A DNA stretch of 64,000 bases from Phytophthora quininea (GCA_011947345.1 JAAVTG010000620.1:434001-498000), one strand, 5' to 3'. Counted from the first letter of the stretch, positions 33,838 through 45,282 are shown. Notes: a model not told the origin generated them from the letters alone. Numbers and translations are program-made.

Positions 33838-34987
33838 ATAGTAAAGGCAGAGAGGCGTCGGCAGGACTGCAAGCACACGAAGTGATCGCGCCACTCAAAC
33901 CTTCAACGTTTAGAACCTGATCAAACAGCAACGAGAATGTTCATGAGGATCCACAACATACAATCAAACTGTGAAGCACGTACCGCCGCTCGAGCACGGA
34001 TGTCCACACCCAACGTCTCTCCATTGTCCAAACCAGCGAAGACCACCTTCCCGTCCGTCTCTGTCTCGTTGCTATCGGAGTAGGGAGGGTAATCGCCTTC
34101 AGCTAGTAACTGAGCGGTATCGTCCAGCACAGACAAGCAGTGCACAGGGCTCTGGTCGTCGTTTGCCCATTTTGCAACCATGGCTTGGGATCCGCAGTTC
34201 CACAACTGAATAAGTCCATCATTTCCGCACGCTAACAGCATCAAATCCACGAGTTAGAAAACACTGCCCTCCACACAATGCTGTTGCTGTGCAACTTACA
34301 CAACACATTGCGGCCCTTGCCCACGATCGCGACGTCCTCAACGCCTCCCAAATGACCCTTCATCACCGCTGCACAACGTCCAGTGACGCTCCAAATGCGC
34401 AGAGTCAAGTCCAGCGAGCCCGTCAGTATAACCTGCGAGCTGGGGAAGAAGCGGACACTCGTGACGTCGGCCACATGACCTTTCAGTGGCAGCATTTGCC
34501 CGCGGTTTTCCGTATCCCAAAGCATGCAAACGCCGTCAGAACCTCCCACCGCCACAAATCTCTCGTCCTTGGACACATCCACAGCATGCAACTGCAAAAG
34601 CTGCGTCCGTAACGCCTCGTCCGAGTCTGCAACTGGCACGTCCGTTGTATCGTTGGGGGCTTGGAAGACCGTCGTCACTTGCTTCTTGGAGCCTTTGGTC
34701 GACGCCACCGATGCTTGCACTTGCATCCACGAGTCTTCTCTGGCAGAGATCTGCACCAAACTGCCATCGGTGGGCGTCTGGGACTGCGTTAGCGGCAGTT
34801 GGAACTGGGAGCTGGGTCGGCAGTGGATCTCTGCCTTCAGAGGCGCGTCCTGGGCCAGCTCCGCATCGGGTGGCGACCCGATTTCCACTGTACGTTCGTA
34901 GACATCTAGCCAACAGGAATCTCCACCAGAGTCCCAGTCTGGCTGCACCTGCATGTACAGGTGGGCGCTCGAAGAAGACGTCTCCAT
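33776..34987 (-). CDS. PAAF1: Proteasomal ATPase-associated factor 1 / Rpn14-like WD40 protein
   Basis: PAAF1/Rpn14 is a chaperone of 19S proteasome base assembly that binds the Rpt ATPases. Three exons, 34300-34987, 33984-34231 and 33776-33916, join in phase through introns with GTAAGT and GTACGT donors, giving 358 residues. Family-specific repeats are visible: FVAVGGSDGVCMLWDTE, LKGHVADVTSVRFFPSSQVI, LRIWSVTGRCAAVMKGHLGG, AIVGKGRNVLSCGNDGLIQL, and the last repeat LLFTGSEDGLLTMWDLRQ. The N-terminal 130 residues are the non-propeller domain. It is divergent from the PDZ gene with under 100 nt between starts. Confidence 0.85.
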
Positions 34988-35077
34988 TTTGGCTGGTCTT
35001 GTTCTTGGCTCGTTGAGAACGTTCTATAAATTTACGAAAACAGCACTATAGTTGCAGTATCTTTTGGCGAGTCAAGC

Positions 35078-36402
35078 ATGACGACTGAACAAGGTGCAGC
35101 GGCCCTGACTTTGGTAGCAGATGTGGCTGGTGACGAGGCGTCTAGTGTGGTTGCATTCAAGCGCTGGAGTCAAGAGCTGGAGGACGAGACGGAGGACCGA
35201 GAAAACCTCAAAGCAAACGCCAATGGGGACGACAAGACAGCAACCATGGGAATGAAGCAGTCCATGGGGTCGGAGGAGGACGCCACGCCACGATTCGAAG
35301 TGTCGTACACTTGTCTTTCTGACGTGGACAATCAAACAGAGGGAAACATTTTCGGGTTGAGGACCATCGATGAGTGCGGTCTCACCGGTCTGCAGTATCT
35401 GGATGTTCTCCTGCAGACGGACGCGAACGGCATTGGGATCAACGTGGGTCTGCACCATTGGACTGATGAGGGTGGAGACAGCGATCGTGTGTTGGTGGTG
35501 CAGTCATTTCGAAGGCTGAGAGAGGGAGATGTTGGGCCGGCAGAAGCCTGTGGGAAGGTTAGAGTAGGAGACATTTTGCATTCCATCGACGGCGAAGCAG
35601 TGAGTTCATTGCCGCAGCTGCACTCACAACTGGCAGGCAGGCTGGGAACGCCGAGGAAGTTTGTTTTACTGAGATTTTTACGACCGGTGGATAGGAACTC
35701 AGATTCGAGATCACGATTTATTGCTGGGGCGACTCCGACAGATCAACAAGAAAAGGCGTTGAGCTGTTTGGAGGTAGAAACCCTCTTGAAAAGAAACCCC
35801 GACCTGGCTGTGGCTGTCCGCCAGTTGGCCAAGACAAATGAGCTACTGCAGGAGCAGCTAGTCGAGAGCAAACTGAAGCAGGAAGAACAGAATATCCAGC
35901 TGGACCAGTTGCACGCGTTGTATGCGCGGACGCAAGCAGAGGGGCTGCCGTTGTTCTCTCTTTCCAAGTCTATCAGGCCATTTAGTCGTCGTGCGAATGC
36001 AGCGGATGGTCCAGACTCCCTCGCTGGAAAATCGATCCCATCCAAGATTCATACCGAAGTTGCAGATGCCGTTAACGCTGAATATGCTCGCTTACGACAT
36101 GAGTTCGACCTGCAATTGAAGATCGAAAAACATGCGCTGGAGAAGAAGTATGCGGAAAAGGCTCAACAGTTACAAAATGCCACGGAGAAAAATTGCAAAT
36201 GCTGGAAGCTGGGTTCCAAGAAGCCTTAGCCCACTGCTCGAAAGACCAGCACTGCCGTTGCAACTGTGTTAATGGCAAGGTACCGACGCAGCACGGGCAG
36301 AACGGAACTGGGAAAGGAGGCAAGTTGCAGATTTTGAAAATTCTGCGCGAATATGAAAACAACAAGGCAACACAGAAAATGGTTGTCGATGGAAGCAAAT
36401 AG
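35078..36402 (+). CDS. PDZ-domain protein with C-terminal coiled coil
   Basis: After an acidic N-terminus comes a PDZ domain (about residues 115-205: GIGINVGLHHW, then VRVGDILHSIDGEAVSSLPQ and KFVLLRFLR), with the GhGh carboxylate loop and the characteristic DxIxxIDG. A coiled coil follows (LAKTNELLQEQLVESKLKQE and later KIEKHALEKKYAEKAQQLQ). The frame breaks at AAAAA 36188-36192; one more A continues the coil as KKLQMLEAGFQEALAHCSKD. The true C-terminus is uncertain, since coding-looking fragments go on to about 37013. Confidence 0.65.
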
Positions 36403-37398
36403 TGGATTGCCGCTTCTCGCGTGGTCCTTTGAACATTAATGGACTGCTTTTTGGGGTTTCACAGGGAGACAAACGACTAAGAGTGTGTTGCTCGAAATGG
36501 TGAAATCGCTAGCAGAAAATCATCCAGAAATGTATTCATCACATGATGCGAGCTGTAATTTGCTTATACGGCAATAACAGTTGCTAGACTCAAAACAAGA
36601 CGACCTAGTTGAAGCATCAACAAACGCCACGAAATCGAGAACAACGGCTGGAGCATACGATATCTGCATACACGTTACTGCTGGAGACAAGTCTACTGTG
36701 CAAGCCAAACTTCGGGATATGCCATGGATCAGTTGCCGAATCGACAAAACATTTCGCTTCCTGTTCGAGAACCAAATCCACACGTTGATTATCCCTCCTG
36801 ACGTATTTGTAGCTGAGGATGAACACCATCAGCACCACGCGAAGCCGTCCTGAATAAAATTCAACAAAAACAACTTCGGAGAAGAATCGCTCGACCGATT
36901 CGTGAGGACGCTGCCACTACTGCATCATGTGCACTTCTACCGAGTCGACCACCGTCGAGATATCGTTGCGAACGGAGGCCGAGGCAGTCAGTTCATGGAG
37001 ATGGCATGGTGAATAAATGCCGTGGGCTTCGCAGTCGAGTGCAGAGTGACTGCAAACATCTGGGAAAGATCGTCACGTTTGTGGAACTGGTCGCACAAGA
37101 GAGTGAGAATGAGGCTATGTAGGTGGATTCACATAACGAATGGAGAATATGACGGCAAAACTTCCGCATAGTTTCCTTTTCCTGCCTATTTCCACTGAAC
37201 TTGGTCGGCACAATGCACTCATCGTTGACAGTACAGGTCGCTCGCCTTTCAGCGATGAATCAATTGGATGCGCGACCTCAGCCGCTGGAGCCTCCTTACC
37301 TTCGATTTTTCGCTTTTTTAATAGTGGAGATGAAGCTCGAGGACAACCAACTCATTATATATAATACATTTCCATCGTGGAACCTCCACTCAACATTC
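36403..37398 (+). other. Broken coding fragments after the PDZ gene, then spacer
   Basis: Between 36460 and 37013 several plus-strand pieces look translated: TKSVLLEMVKSLAENHPEMY near 36478-36537, DDLVEASTNATKSRTTAGAY near 36600-36659, and VLNKIQQKQLRRRIARPIRE near 36848-36907. They are separated by one stop and at least two frame changes. They could be further exons of the PDZ gene (an acceptor-like TTTCACAG sits at 36458-36465) or remnants. From about 37020 to 37398 nothing is supported. Confidence 0.35.
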
Positions 37399-40300
37399 TT
37401 AGTTGGTCGCACACTCTTGAATGGCTTGGTGCTCCCCACCAGCTTGAAAGACCAGTCGAATCATGTTGTGCATCGCTCCTTCGAACGAGTCCGCAACATC
37501 ATCCATTTGGTTTTGGTTGCGCGTCAGGATATCTTCCAGCTCAGACTTTGCTGGCGTGTTCTCCTTCCCGCTTGTGGGCGACCACAAACGGATTACGTTT
37601 TCAATACCGCTCGTAGCGATGCACGCGTCAAATGGATGGGGCTGCACGCAATTCACGATGTCTGCATCGGCGTCAATCGCATTGACCAGTTCCCCAGTCG
37701 CCTTGTTCCAAACCAGCGCTCGACCGTCATCACTTCCCGCAATGATATAGGCGTCATTCTTGCCAAAGAACGCAGCCTCCTTAATGTCCGTTTGCACATT
37801 GCAGTATCCGATATACCGTCGAAGCACGCCGCAGTTTACTTTCGTGCCTGTGACCGGATTGCCCTTCCAAAAGTCGTCGTCATCGTCTGGCAAGCCGTCA
37901 TCTTCACTGTCGCTGTCGTGTGGGCGTTCGCTCTTTGCTTCTTCGTCACCGTCGCTGGAATCGTCATCCGATGACTGAAAGCTTCGTCTAGCGCGTCTCC
38001 CAGGAGCAGTCGTTGATGCTCCACTCAAAACTGCCGTCACATCGTGTCCATGGTCAGGATACTTTGCCTTATACTTACGAGCCTGCCATTTCGCTTGTGG
38101 TTGCCGCTTTCCTGCGTTGAGAGCATTGATGTACGTGAGCTCCACCTCACGGTCGTTAGCGACGAGCTCCAGCGCCTTCTTGCAGTGAACGGCCGACAGG
38201 TAGCTGTCTGCGTTCCACAATCTCCTCAAGTAAGCTTTGGCACAATCGTGGTGGAGCTCCTTGCGTTGTGTCACCGTCAAGTCTTTGACTGTGAGGGCTC
38301 CGCACACCTGGTTCAGCAGCTTCAGTGCCCGCGTATACTCCTGAGCTGCAAGGGCTTCCTTCCCTTGTGCATACAGCGTCTTCACTCCATCAACATGCAC
38401 TTTCAACGGCAGCTCCGGTTCATCCATGTGGGATCCATTGCGCCATGCCGGCAGCTCGACCTGCTGCTCGCCCTTGTCACTCTTTTCGAACACTACCGTC
38501 TCATTCGAGCCGACTTTAAAGAGATAAATGTGGTCGTTGTGGTAGTTGGCGAGAATCTCCGAGCCGTCGCTGCTGAACTGGATGCTGGTGCCGTGGGATT
38601 TATCGTGCGCGAGCTGCGCCTTCCTGTCACACAGCGCGTCCAAGTGCAGATGCGGAGGGGCGAACACTTCTGCGGGGACTGTGGCCCCTGAACTCCTGGC
38701 CGCCGACATGCTCGGCTGCACTTGCAGCATGCGGCGGTCGTAGAGTCTCGTGTAAAAGTCTCCGCAGGCCAGCGCCACTTTGGTCGGGTCCAACGGGTGG
38801 GTCGTCATGCCCATAGCTCTAAGCACTTTTCCCTTCCGATCTCTGCCGAGATTGATCAGCACCCCGGAGGTGTCGGGTGTCTCGCAGCGTCCACTTGTTC
38901 GTGGCAGCGCTCGGAGGTCAAACTGGTACACCAGTCCGTCTTCCGCCGCCGTCCAAAACACTTTGGGGACGGCCCAGCTGCTGCCAATGTCCTTGACGCG
39001 GTCTCGGTGGACGCGAAAGAGTTTCGAACTGTCCTCTCGGAACGGTGCGTAGTGGATACGCACGTCATTGTCCATGGCCAGGCATGCTCTATCGGGGCAT
39101 TATGCACATAAAAAGCCAAAAACCCTTTTGAAACTCTCCAGGAGTGCCCATTTTGCCGCTCGGATTCTAGGCTGTTGAAGGAGTTCTCCAGCCAACATTT
39201 GCTGTTACCTACATACCGACACGTTGGGAGTTGATACACGATGCATGCCACTTTCTGTTGAAGAACTACGTTCGTCTTGGGATTCTCCAAGACGAAAAGG
39301 CTAACACGAAATCGAGTGACGCATGGTGGTTGTGCCTATTTGTGGTCTGCAAGTTGACCGAGAAGATCCGCGCCTGCTTTCGCAAGCTGCAGTATAAAAC
39401 GGTTACTATGCGCGAACAATACGCTGCTCTGAATGAACTCCACTTATCACTGGCGTTGAAATTTGAAAGCGAAATGACGAAGGTGAGCCAACTGTCGATT
39501 CACCAAAGGTCTCTGAGCATTAACCGTGATGCTGCCTTCACTCAAGAGACCTTTTCGACAAGATTGCCACGGGACACCACAATGTTCATACATGCCGTCA
39601 AGGAGCTGAAGTGGGTTTCGCTGGCATGGCTCTGGACCAACCAAACATCCACGAGCATCAAGACGGCGAAGAGACTTTGGAAGTTTCAGCGCATCTGGCG
39701 GACATGGTAGACGAAGATACCCCGAGTAGGATGAAGACATGCCACAACTCAATGAAGTAAATGAACCGACTGAATCCCAGCAATCAACGAGTCAGCAAGG
39801 CTTGGTGGAAGCTGTTACTACAGCTCGGACCGTGATGATCGACGGAATTACCGATATCAAGCTCGATATTGCAGCAGAAGCCCGCGATGCGCCTCCAACG
39901 AGGTCGATTGACATCGTGAAGTGTACGGATGGAGCGTTACGTCGTCTGCTGATCGCTTATTCAGCAAAATTGCAAGAACACCTAGGTGAATCGGCAACCG
40001 AGGAGATCTGGAGCCAGCGCAAGAACCTGATCCACGAATACAAGCTAAAGCGTGATGTTTGCAGAAAGGTGAAGGATCAAGGTGATCTGTCGCTTGAAGA
40101 CGCGTGGGCTAAAGTCGAACCTTGTGGTGAATTTGGAGCGCTCATCGAATTTACTGTTGGTCTCGCAAGTATTGCTCCAGGAACCCATACTGTGGAAGGG
40201 GATTTCAGTACGCTAAACGGTGTAGCTGGTCCACCGGAGAACTGCAAGCGCGTCAATACTTCGAAGTCATGGAGCTGGCAGACAGATTGGAGTCAAGCAA

Positions 40301-40864
40301 GAAGGTTATAGCACAACAGTGAGTTTCTGATCCAACAGAGCGTGCGTAGGCTAACCTCACGTACATTTCCATGCGTAAGCTAGTGCCCTTTAGGGTTTTC
40401 TGGCAATTCAATACATTTCCTGTGCAATGCCCCTTTGAACTTTCCCAACTCTGCCCATTTTACATCAAATCCCATCGACTTTCAAAATGCCCTGTTTGAG
40501 CATGCCTGTCCATGGCGCCCGAGGCCAACACGTTATCATCGGTGCCTGGCACAAAGCAGACGGCGAAGATGTTGAGCTGGTGGCCGGACTCGATCACGTG
40601 GCGCTTCTTGTGGGTGCGGTAGTCCCAAATGATGATCTGGTGGTCGTCCGAGCCCGACGCCAGCAGTTGACCATTTTCAGACCACTGCAGCGTATTGACG
40701 CAGCCTGTATGCCCTTGCAGAGTTTCCTCGCACTGCAGGCGGCGCACGAGGCTGCCGTGACTCTGGCAGGCGGCGTCGATCACGCGAGCGTTGCCGCGCA
40801 GCTCTCGCTCGCTCAGCAGGCGGCTGATCCCCACGGGGAGTGGCTGTACTTCCAGGAGCGGCAT
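37399..40864 (-). CDS. WDTC1/DCAF9-like WD40-TPR protein, coding exon interrupted by a hAT element
   Basis: WDTC1-type proteins are substrate receptors for CUL4-DDB1 ubiquitin ligases, with WD repeats flanking a TPR region. The first 115 residues (40864 down to 40509) carry the opening WD repeats (LQGHTGCVNTLQWSENGQLL, SGSDDHQIIIWDYRTHKKRH). The remaining 555 residues (39078 down to 37399) continue with VRIHY, VFWTAAEDGLVYQFDLRAL, the TPR part (YTRALKLLNQVCG, YLSAVHCKKALEL), an acidic linker, and closing repeats (YCNVQTDIKEAAFFGKNDAY, GSDDGRALVWNKATGELVNA). Between them lies the 1,430-bp transposon at 39079-40508. Removing it with one target copy restores ASGAMD-NDVRIHY in frame, exactly where the family continues. 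As assembled, a protein from the unspliced transcript would end soon after entering the element; possible splicing is described in the findings. Confidence 0.88.
39071..39078 (+). repeat. Target-site duplication, left (TCCATGGC)
   Basis: Eight bases directly outside the left terminal inverted repeat, identical to 40509-40516. An 8-bp duplication is the hAT hallmark. Confidence 0.92.
39079..40508 (+). mobile_element. hAT-type DNA transposon, 1,430 bp, internally degraded
   Basis: The ends are perfect 11-bp inverted repeats, CAGGCATGCTC at 39079-39089 and its reverse complement at 40498-40508. A weaker shared GGGCATT lies further in. Identical 8-bp direct duplications (TCCATGGC) flank it. Inside, on the plus strand, are two transposase-like fragments, the second with a hAT C-terminal dimerisation-type segment. 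The element is far too short for a full hAT transposase of about 600-700 residues, so it is non-autonomous or decayed. It sits antisense to the host gene. Intact repeats and an exact target duplication suggest a fairly recent insertion. Confidence 0.9.
39231..40311 (+). pseudogene. hAT transposase remnants (two fragments)
   Basis: The first frame (39231-39710) contains WWLCLFVVCKLTEKIRACFR, and the second (39739-40311) contains FGALIEFTVGLASIAPGTHT followed by VEGDFSTLNG. The latter resembles the hAT dimerisation signature (hydrophobic helix, then ...ERxFSxL). The catalytic core and the BED zinc finger are not visible. I infer an internally deleted transposase. The assignment rests on that C-terminal pattern plus the element structure. 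Confidence 0.6.
40509..40516 (+). repeat. Target-site duplication, right (TCCATGGC)
   Basis: Identical to 39071-39078, directly outside the right terminal inverted repeat. Confidence 0.92.
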
Positions 40865-40996
40865 GGACGTAGGTGCGGGGCGGCAAGCGTCTCCATGGCC
40901 ATCTACGATTCTGAGAATGCTGTTTTATAGGCTCGTGGAAACGGCTTCAACATCGAGGAAAAATTCCGTTGACGCGGCAAGAGATTCTAGGCGAGA

Positions 40997-41014
40997 TTTC
41001 ATTCCTCGATTTCC
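40997..41014 (+). promoter_or_regulatory. Initiator plus flanking promoter element
   Basis: TTTCATTCCTCGATTTCC fits the oomycete initiator (YCATTYY) with its flanking ATTTC. It lies about 25 nt before the ATG at 41039. Confidence 0.5.
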
Positions 41015-41038
41015 TAGCTATCCACCGCCGTCTTCGAG

Positions 41039-41981
41039 ATGCAACTACAAGCGTTGCTCATACTCGCAGGCGCAATTGCAGCTCTTCCCAGTGCCGAAGC
41101 TGCGTCCATTGACCGGGTCAACTTGGTGGTGTGGCTTGACAACCCTGCAGTCGATAAACCGACGATGCTGGCAACCACAGCGCCGACGTACGGCGGTTCG
41201 AACGTTACCAGCAAACTTCCCAAGGGGCTGATAGCATCAACGGCACCACTGTTATTGAAAGAGATGCTTCGTCCTGAAGAAGAGGAACACTCCGAAGACG
41301 CGCTACGATGAAGATACAACCAAAGGAGGGTTTCACACCATTTTCCAGTTGATGAGGATCCAGGACCTGGTCCGATGGGAGCAGCTGACGGACGCAACTC
41401 GAGTAGCCTGGGAAAACGCCGACTTTGGCGACACCAATGTACCGTTCACTGACGCCTACTTTGAGCAGTTCCTCCAGGCTGCACCGTCGTACTACGTCTA
41501 TAGAGGTCGTTACCGTGGTACGGAAGAGCATTCGATCTGGAGTGATGCTGCAATGCTGCTTGAGGTTCTTCTGTACGGATTGACTACGATTCCGGCAACA
41601 AAAATACAGGTTGGTTGGGTTCTCAATACGAATGCTGGTGGTGCTAGTACACAAACGTGGACATTGCTTTGACAGCAACGGTGGAGTGAGATGAATTGAA
41701 ATCGAAAACCCAGTTTCATTAAACTCACGTCTTGAGAAACTACTTCCACCCACACTAGTTGTCGAATACGAGATTGGCCCCAGGAACTGCGACCATATCG
41801 TCCCCCGGCATCGTATTCGATTACGCATGGAACTAAGTGGCAAATCACTTCATCATACGGTGGGAAAAATGTTGTTGTTGTCGGCCACGATTACGATAAT
41901 GTCCAGGATGCATATCGCTTCATGACTACAAATTCACTAACAGTAAATCACGCTGTAAGCGTTTCCAGGAACGAACGATAA
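41039..41981 (+). CDS. Secreted protein of unknown family, frame broken
   Basis: A signal peptide (MQLQALLILAGAIAALPSAE) is followed by IDRVNLVVWLDNPAVDKPTM. Further downstream the reading moves through other frames but stays coding-like: DSINGTTVIER, then CFVLKKRNTPKTRYDEDTTK with FHTIFQLMRIQDLVRW, YFEQFLQAAPSYYVYRGRYR, then after about 41690 SRLEKLLPPTLVVEYEIGPR and finally GKNVVVVGHDYDNVQDAYRF before a stop at about 41981. At least three single-base breaks or an intron near 41612-41680 are needed. The whole would be about 300 residues, exported. I do not recognise the family. Confidence 0.5.
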
Positions 41982-42074
41982 CAATAATGTTGCAGGCCAT
42001 CGTCTTACGTGTAAGAATTTAAATAAAGGCGACAAACTTTGTATATTTCGTAGAATATGGAATACTGACTAACG

Positions 42075-43461
42075 ATGACTAGCGGTGACTTCTGGACCGA
42101 TGGTAAGTCATTTTTGAAAAGACCTGGGAAGCTGCTGACCACGATGCACTACCTCGTGCTGCGAGTTCGGCTACAGCTTTTGGCGTGGCAGAAGCAACAC
42201 TTTGCCCCCATGCTAAAGCTGCTGGCGCTGGTCTTCGTTGTGGGTGTTTTCTGGAACGTGACAATGGCGTCTCGAGCGATCGAGACGGAGACAACTTCTG
42301 TGCAGGTCCCCGAGGTGCATGCGATTGCAAACAACAGTCTGCGGGGTCCGGTCGTGAGCGAACCGATTGCCCACAGCGCAGAGACCGTGGTTCCTGCAGC
42401 CCGAGACCTACCGCACAAAGGTGCGCTCTCTCCAGGGTGTCCGATGGGCTGTGCCTTTGGGTTTTAACTAAGTTTGTGTACTGCAGAGCGGATGTGATTT
42501 CTCGGGTGTCGTGGAGCGGTTCAAGCCCGAAAACCTGGATGTCAATTGCGACAACATGGATCAGCTGGAGCTGGGCGAATTCGTCGGCAAAGGAGCGTGG
42601 CGGGAGGTGTACAAGTCCAACTGGAAAGGTGCCACTGCGATGTCATAGGAGTCTTGCTTACCGCAGACGATGATGATTTTGTTTTCTCCTTGCTGCTTTG
42701 CAGGCCGACAAGTGGTGGTCAAGCGCGTGCTGATTAATATGGAAGGCCAGAAAAACATTCTCCCTCAGCACGTCCAGGAGGTGGCGGCGATCTTCCCTAT
42801 TCGTAACGAGCCCAACATTGTGGGGCTAGTGGGGTGGTGCAACACGACGATGATGGTGGACTACATCCCGCAGACTCTTAACAAGATCATCTTCGACTCC
42901 GAGGAGCCCATATCCGTTCGCATGGCGCTCGAGATGTCAGGAGACGCTGCTCGAGGACTAGCCCAACTGCATAATGCGCCAGGAGGCCCCTTTGCCCACG
43001 CGGACATCAAGCCAGAACAGTTTCTGGTCGACAGCGAGAACAAGCTCCATCTCAACGACTTCAACCTCGTCATGTTCGCAGGCCCGCGCCGTCAGGAGGG
43101 AGTGCCTACGAATGAGAAATGCACCTTCAAGTATCCATACTCTGGACCAAGTCGATGGCGAGCACCAGAGGAGACCAAGAACGCTCCACTGGACGAGAAG
43201 ATTGATGTCTTCAGCTTGTCGCTCGTCATGTGGACAACTAGGTCGCGGACGTGGCCGTTCCACAGGTTGGAGCCTCACGAAGCGTTCGATCGGATGCGGA
43301 ACGGAGATCGACCTGCAGTGTCGACCATGAGCGATTTTCCAAAGGAAATGCAGGAGTTGATCGTGAAAGGTTGGGACCAGGACCCCAAGAAGCGACCGAG
43401 TGCAATGGAGATGGCCCAAGAGATCGACCGCATTCTCGAAAAGTATCGAGCCGAGAACTAA
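42075..43461 (+). CDS. Membrane-anchored divergent protein kinase, copy A
   Basis: Exons 42075-42420, 42487-42628 and 42704-43461 join in phase. An N-terminal membrane helix (MLKLLALVFVVGVFWNV) with short basic flanks precedes a linker (PETYRTK, SGCDFSGVVERFKPENLD) and a kinase domain. The glycine loop is GEFVGKGAWREVYKSNW, the ATP-binding Lys is in VVVKRV, the catalytic loop is HADIKPEQF (HAD in place of HRD, Gln in place of the loop Asn), the metal-binding motif is NDFN (DFG with Asn for Gly), and RWRAPEE is the APE motif. Asp and Lys are kept, so activity is possible. The tail ELIVKGWDQDPKKRPSAMEM is TKL-like. One frame change in the linker, about 42360-42400, is required. Confidence 0.78.
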
Positions 43462-43531
43462 TGCAACCACAGTTTTAGTCGTCAAAAGTATATGTTTTAA
43501 TCACCCTTTTATCCAATCGCTGAGTAGCAAC

Positions 43532-44814
43532 ATGATGATGACGCGCTCACAGTCCGAGATGGTGCGATCGAGTCGTCCCTGGCGCCTTGCGATTCCGCTG
43601 CTTAAGATGCTGGTGGTCTTCTCTGTGGTGGGGTTCTTCTTCTGGAACGTGTCCACGATCGCTCACTTGGTGGGCGCTACGGGGCCGTCGCTGCGTTCCG
43701 AGGGTCCCCAGGCGGTGGCCAAGAACCTCCGAGACGCGTTCGCCCACGTCTTGGGCAACAGAGACGCCGAGGAGTCCTGGTGGCTGCGGCCGGAGACGTA
43801 CCAGAAAGAGGTACGTGACTTAAAAGATATTTATTGAAGATATGTTATTTAACAGTATTGGTGGCAGACTGGGTGCGATTTTTCAGCGGCCGTGAAGTTG
43901 TTCAAGCCTGACGAGCTGGAGCTGAATTGTGGCAATATCTACGAGCTGGCGGTGGGGAATTCGTTGGCAAAGGCTTCTGGAGAGAAGTGTACAAGACCAA
44001 GTGGAATGGTACGCCAAAATAACAAAGTTATCGTGCATCTTTTTGTTTCTAATGAGGCTCTGTTTCAGGCCGGGATGTCGCTGTGAAGCGAGTAAAGGAG
44101 GAACTGCTGGATCGACCAGATATCATCCCTCGTCACGTGGAAGAGTGTGCAGCCATTTTCTCCATCCGCAACGAGCCTAACATTGTCGGGTTGGTGGGGT
44201 GGTGCAAGACGACGGTGGTGGTGGACTACATCCCTCACCAGCTGGATACGCTGCTGTTCGAGTCCAAGGAGGAGATTCCAGTTCGACGAGCACTGGAGTT
44301 AGCTCGCGATGCCGCTAGAGGCGTGGCACAACTACACACCGCTGCCGGAGGGCCGTTTGTCCACGCCGATTTACAGGCTCGTCAGTTTCTGATCGACAGC
44401 TCGGGAACTCTGAAGCTGAACGATTTCAACCGTGTCAAGTACACTGGTCCGCGCATGGTGAACGGTGTGGCGACAGATGAAAAATGCACGTTCGAAACGT
44501 CGGTGGCCAAAGGCAAGTGGCGCAGTCCAGAGGAGTACCGACATCTTCCGCTGGACGAGAAGCTGGACATCTACAGTTTGTCGCTGGTACTGTGGGCACT
44601 TCGGGGGCGTGTAAAGCCCTATCGGATGTTGGAGCGCGAGGCAGTGTACAAGCAGGTGCCCGAAGGTCTGCGACCGCCGCTGACAGCAATGAGCGACTAC
44701 CCCCAGGCAATGCAAGACCTCATCGTCAGGGGCTGGGACAACGACCCAAAGAAACGCCCCACAGCAGTGGAGATGGCAGACGAGATAGAACGCATCCTGC
44801 AGGAGACCAGATAG
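43532..44814 (+). CDS. Membrane-anchored divergent protein kinase, copy B
   Basis: A tandem paralogue of copy A with the same three-exon structure (43532-43810, 43868-44008, 44069-44814). The membrane helix is LLKMLVVFSVVGFFFWNVST. The kinase domain has GEFVGKGFWREVYK, VAVKRV, HADLQARQF (Lys and Asn both replaced by Gln), NDFN and KWRSPEE. The loss of the catalytic-loop Lys makes weak or altered activity more likely than in copy A. The frame breaks at GGGG 43954-43957; one G joins LAVG to EFVGKG. The exons and intron positions match copy A, so the pair arose by local duplication. Confidence 0.8.
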
Positions 44815-45282
44815 CGCTTTCAGCTGATAAATTAATTCAAGGATGTTTTTTCCAACACCTTAACATTTGTCGTGGAAGTCGTCAATGCGGACGTTCCGTG
44901 CGCATGTGGAACTAAGAGGCAGGCGTGTATCAAGAAGCCAGGATCTAAAACCTGCTCGGCGCACAAAGCAACCCAAAGGAGGCCTCGATAGGTGCGAGAG
45001 GCTTTATCGCCTCCCTGCGTTCTACATGAAATCAGTACAGTATGTTGATAGCACTGACAGGCAAATGACCAAACCAAATTCCATTTGCGTTGGCCAAGAA
45101 TTCTCGGTTCTTGGTGTTATGCTTATCAAGGGGTCAGCTCTGAATTTCATCATTTCTTTTCGTTCGGAATGCAGGAACTCTTTGTGCTGTTTGGCCTTGG
45201 GGGCGATCATCACCCCGATATTGGTTGCAACGAGATCATTTAGAAGAAGAGCTATTGTGTAATATTATCTAGAGGGCTGCAG
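44815..45282. other. Intergenic region
   Basis: An AT-rich spacer between the convergent kinase B and PX-RING copy 1. No gene is supported. Confidence 0.5.
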
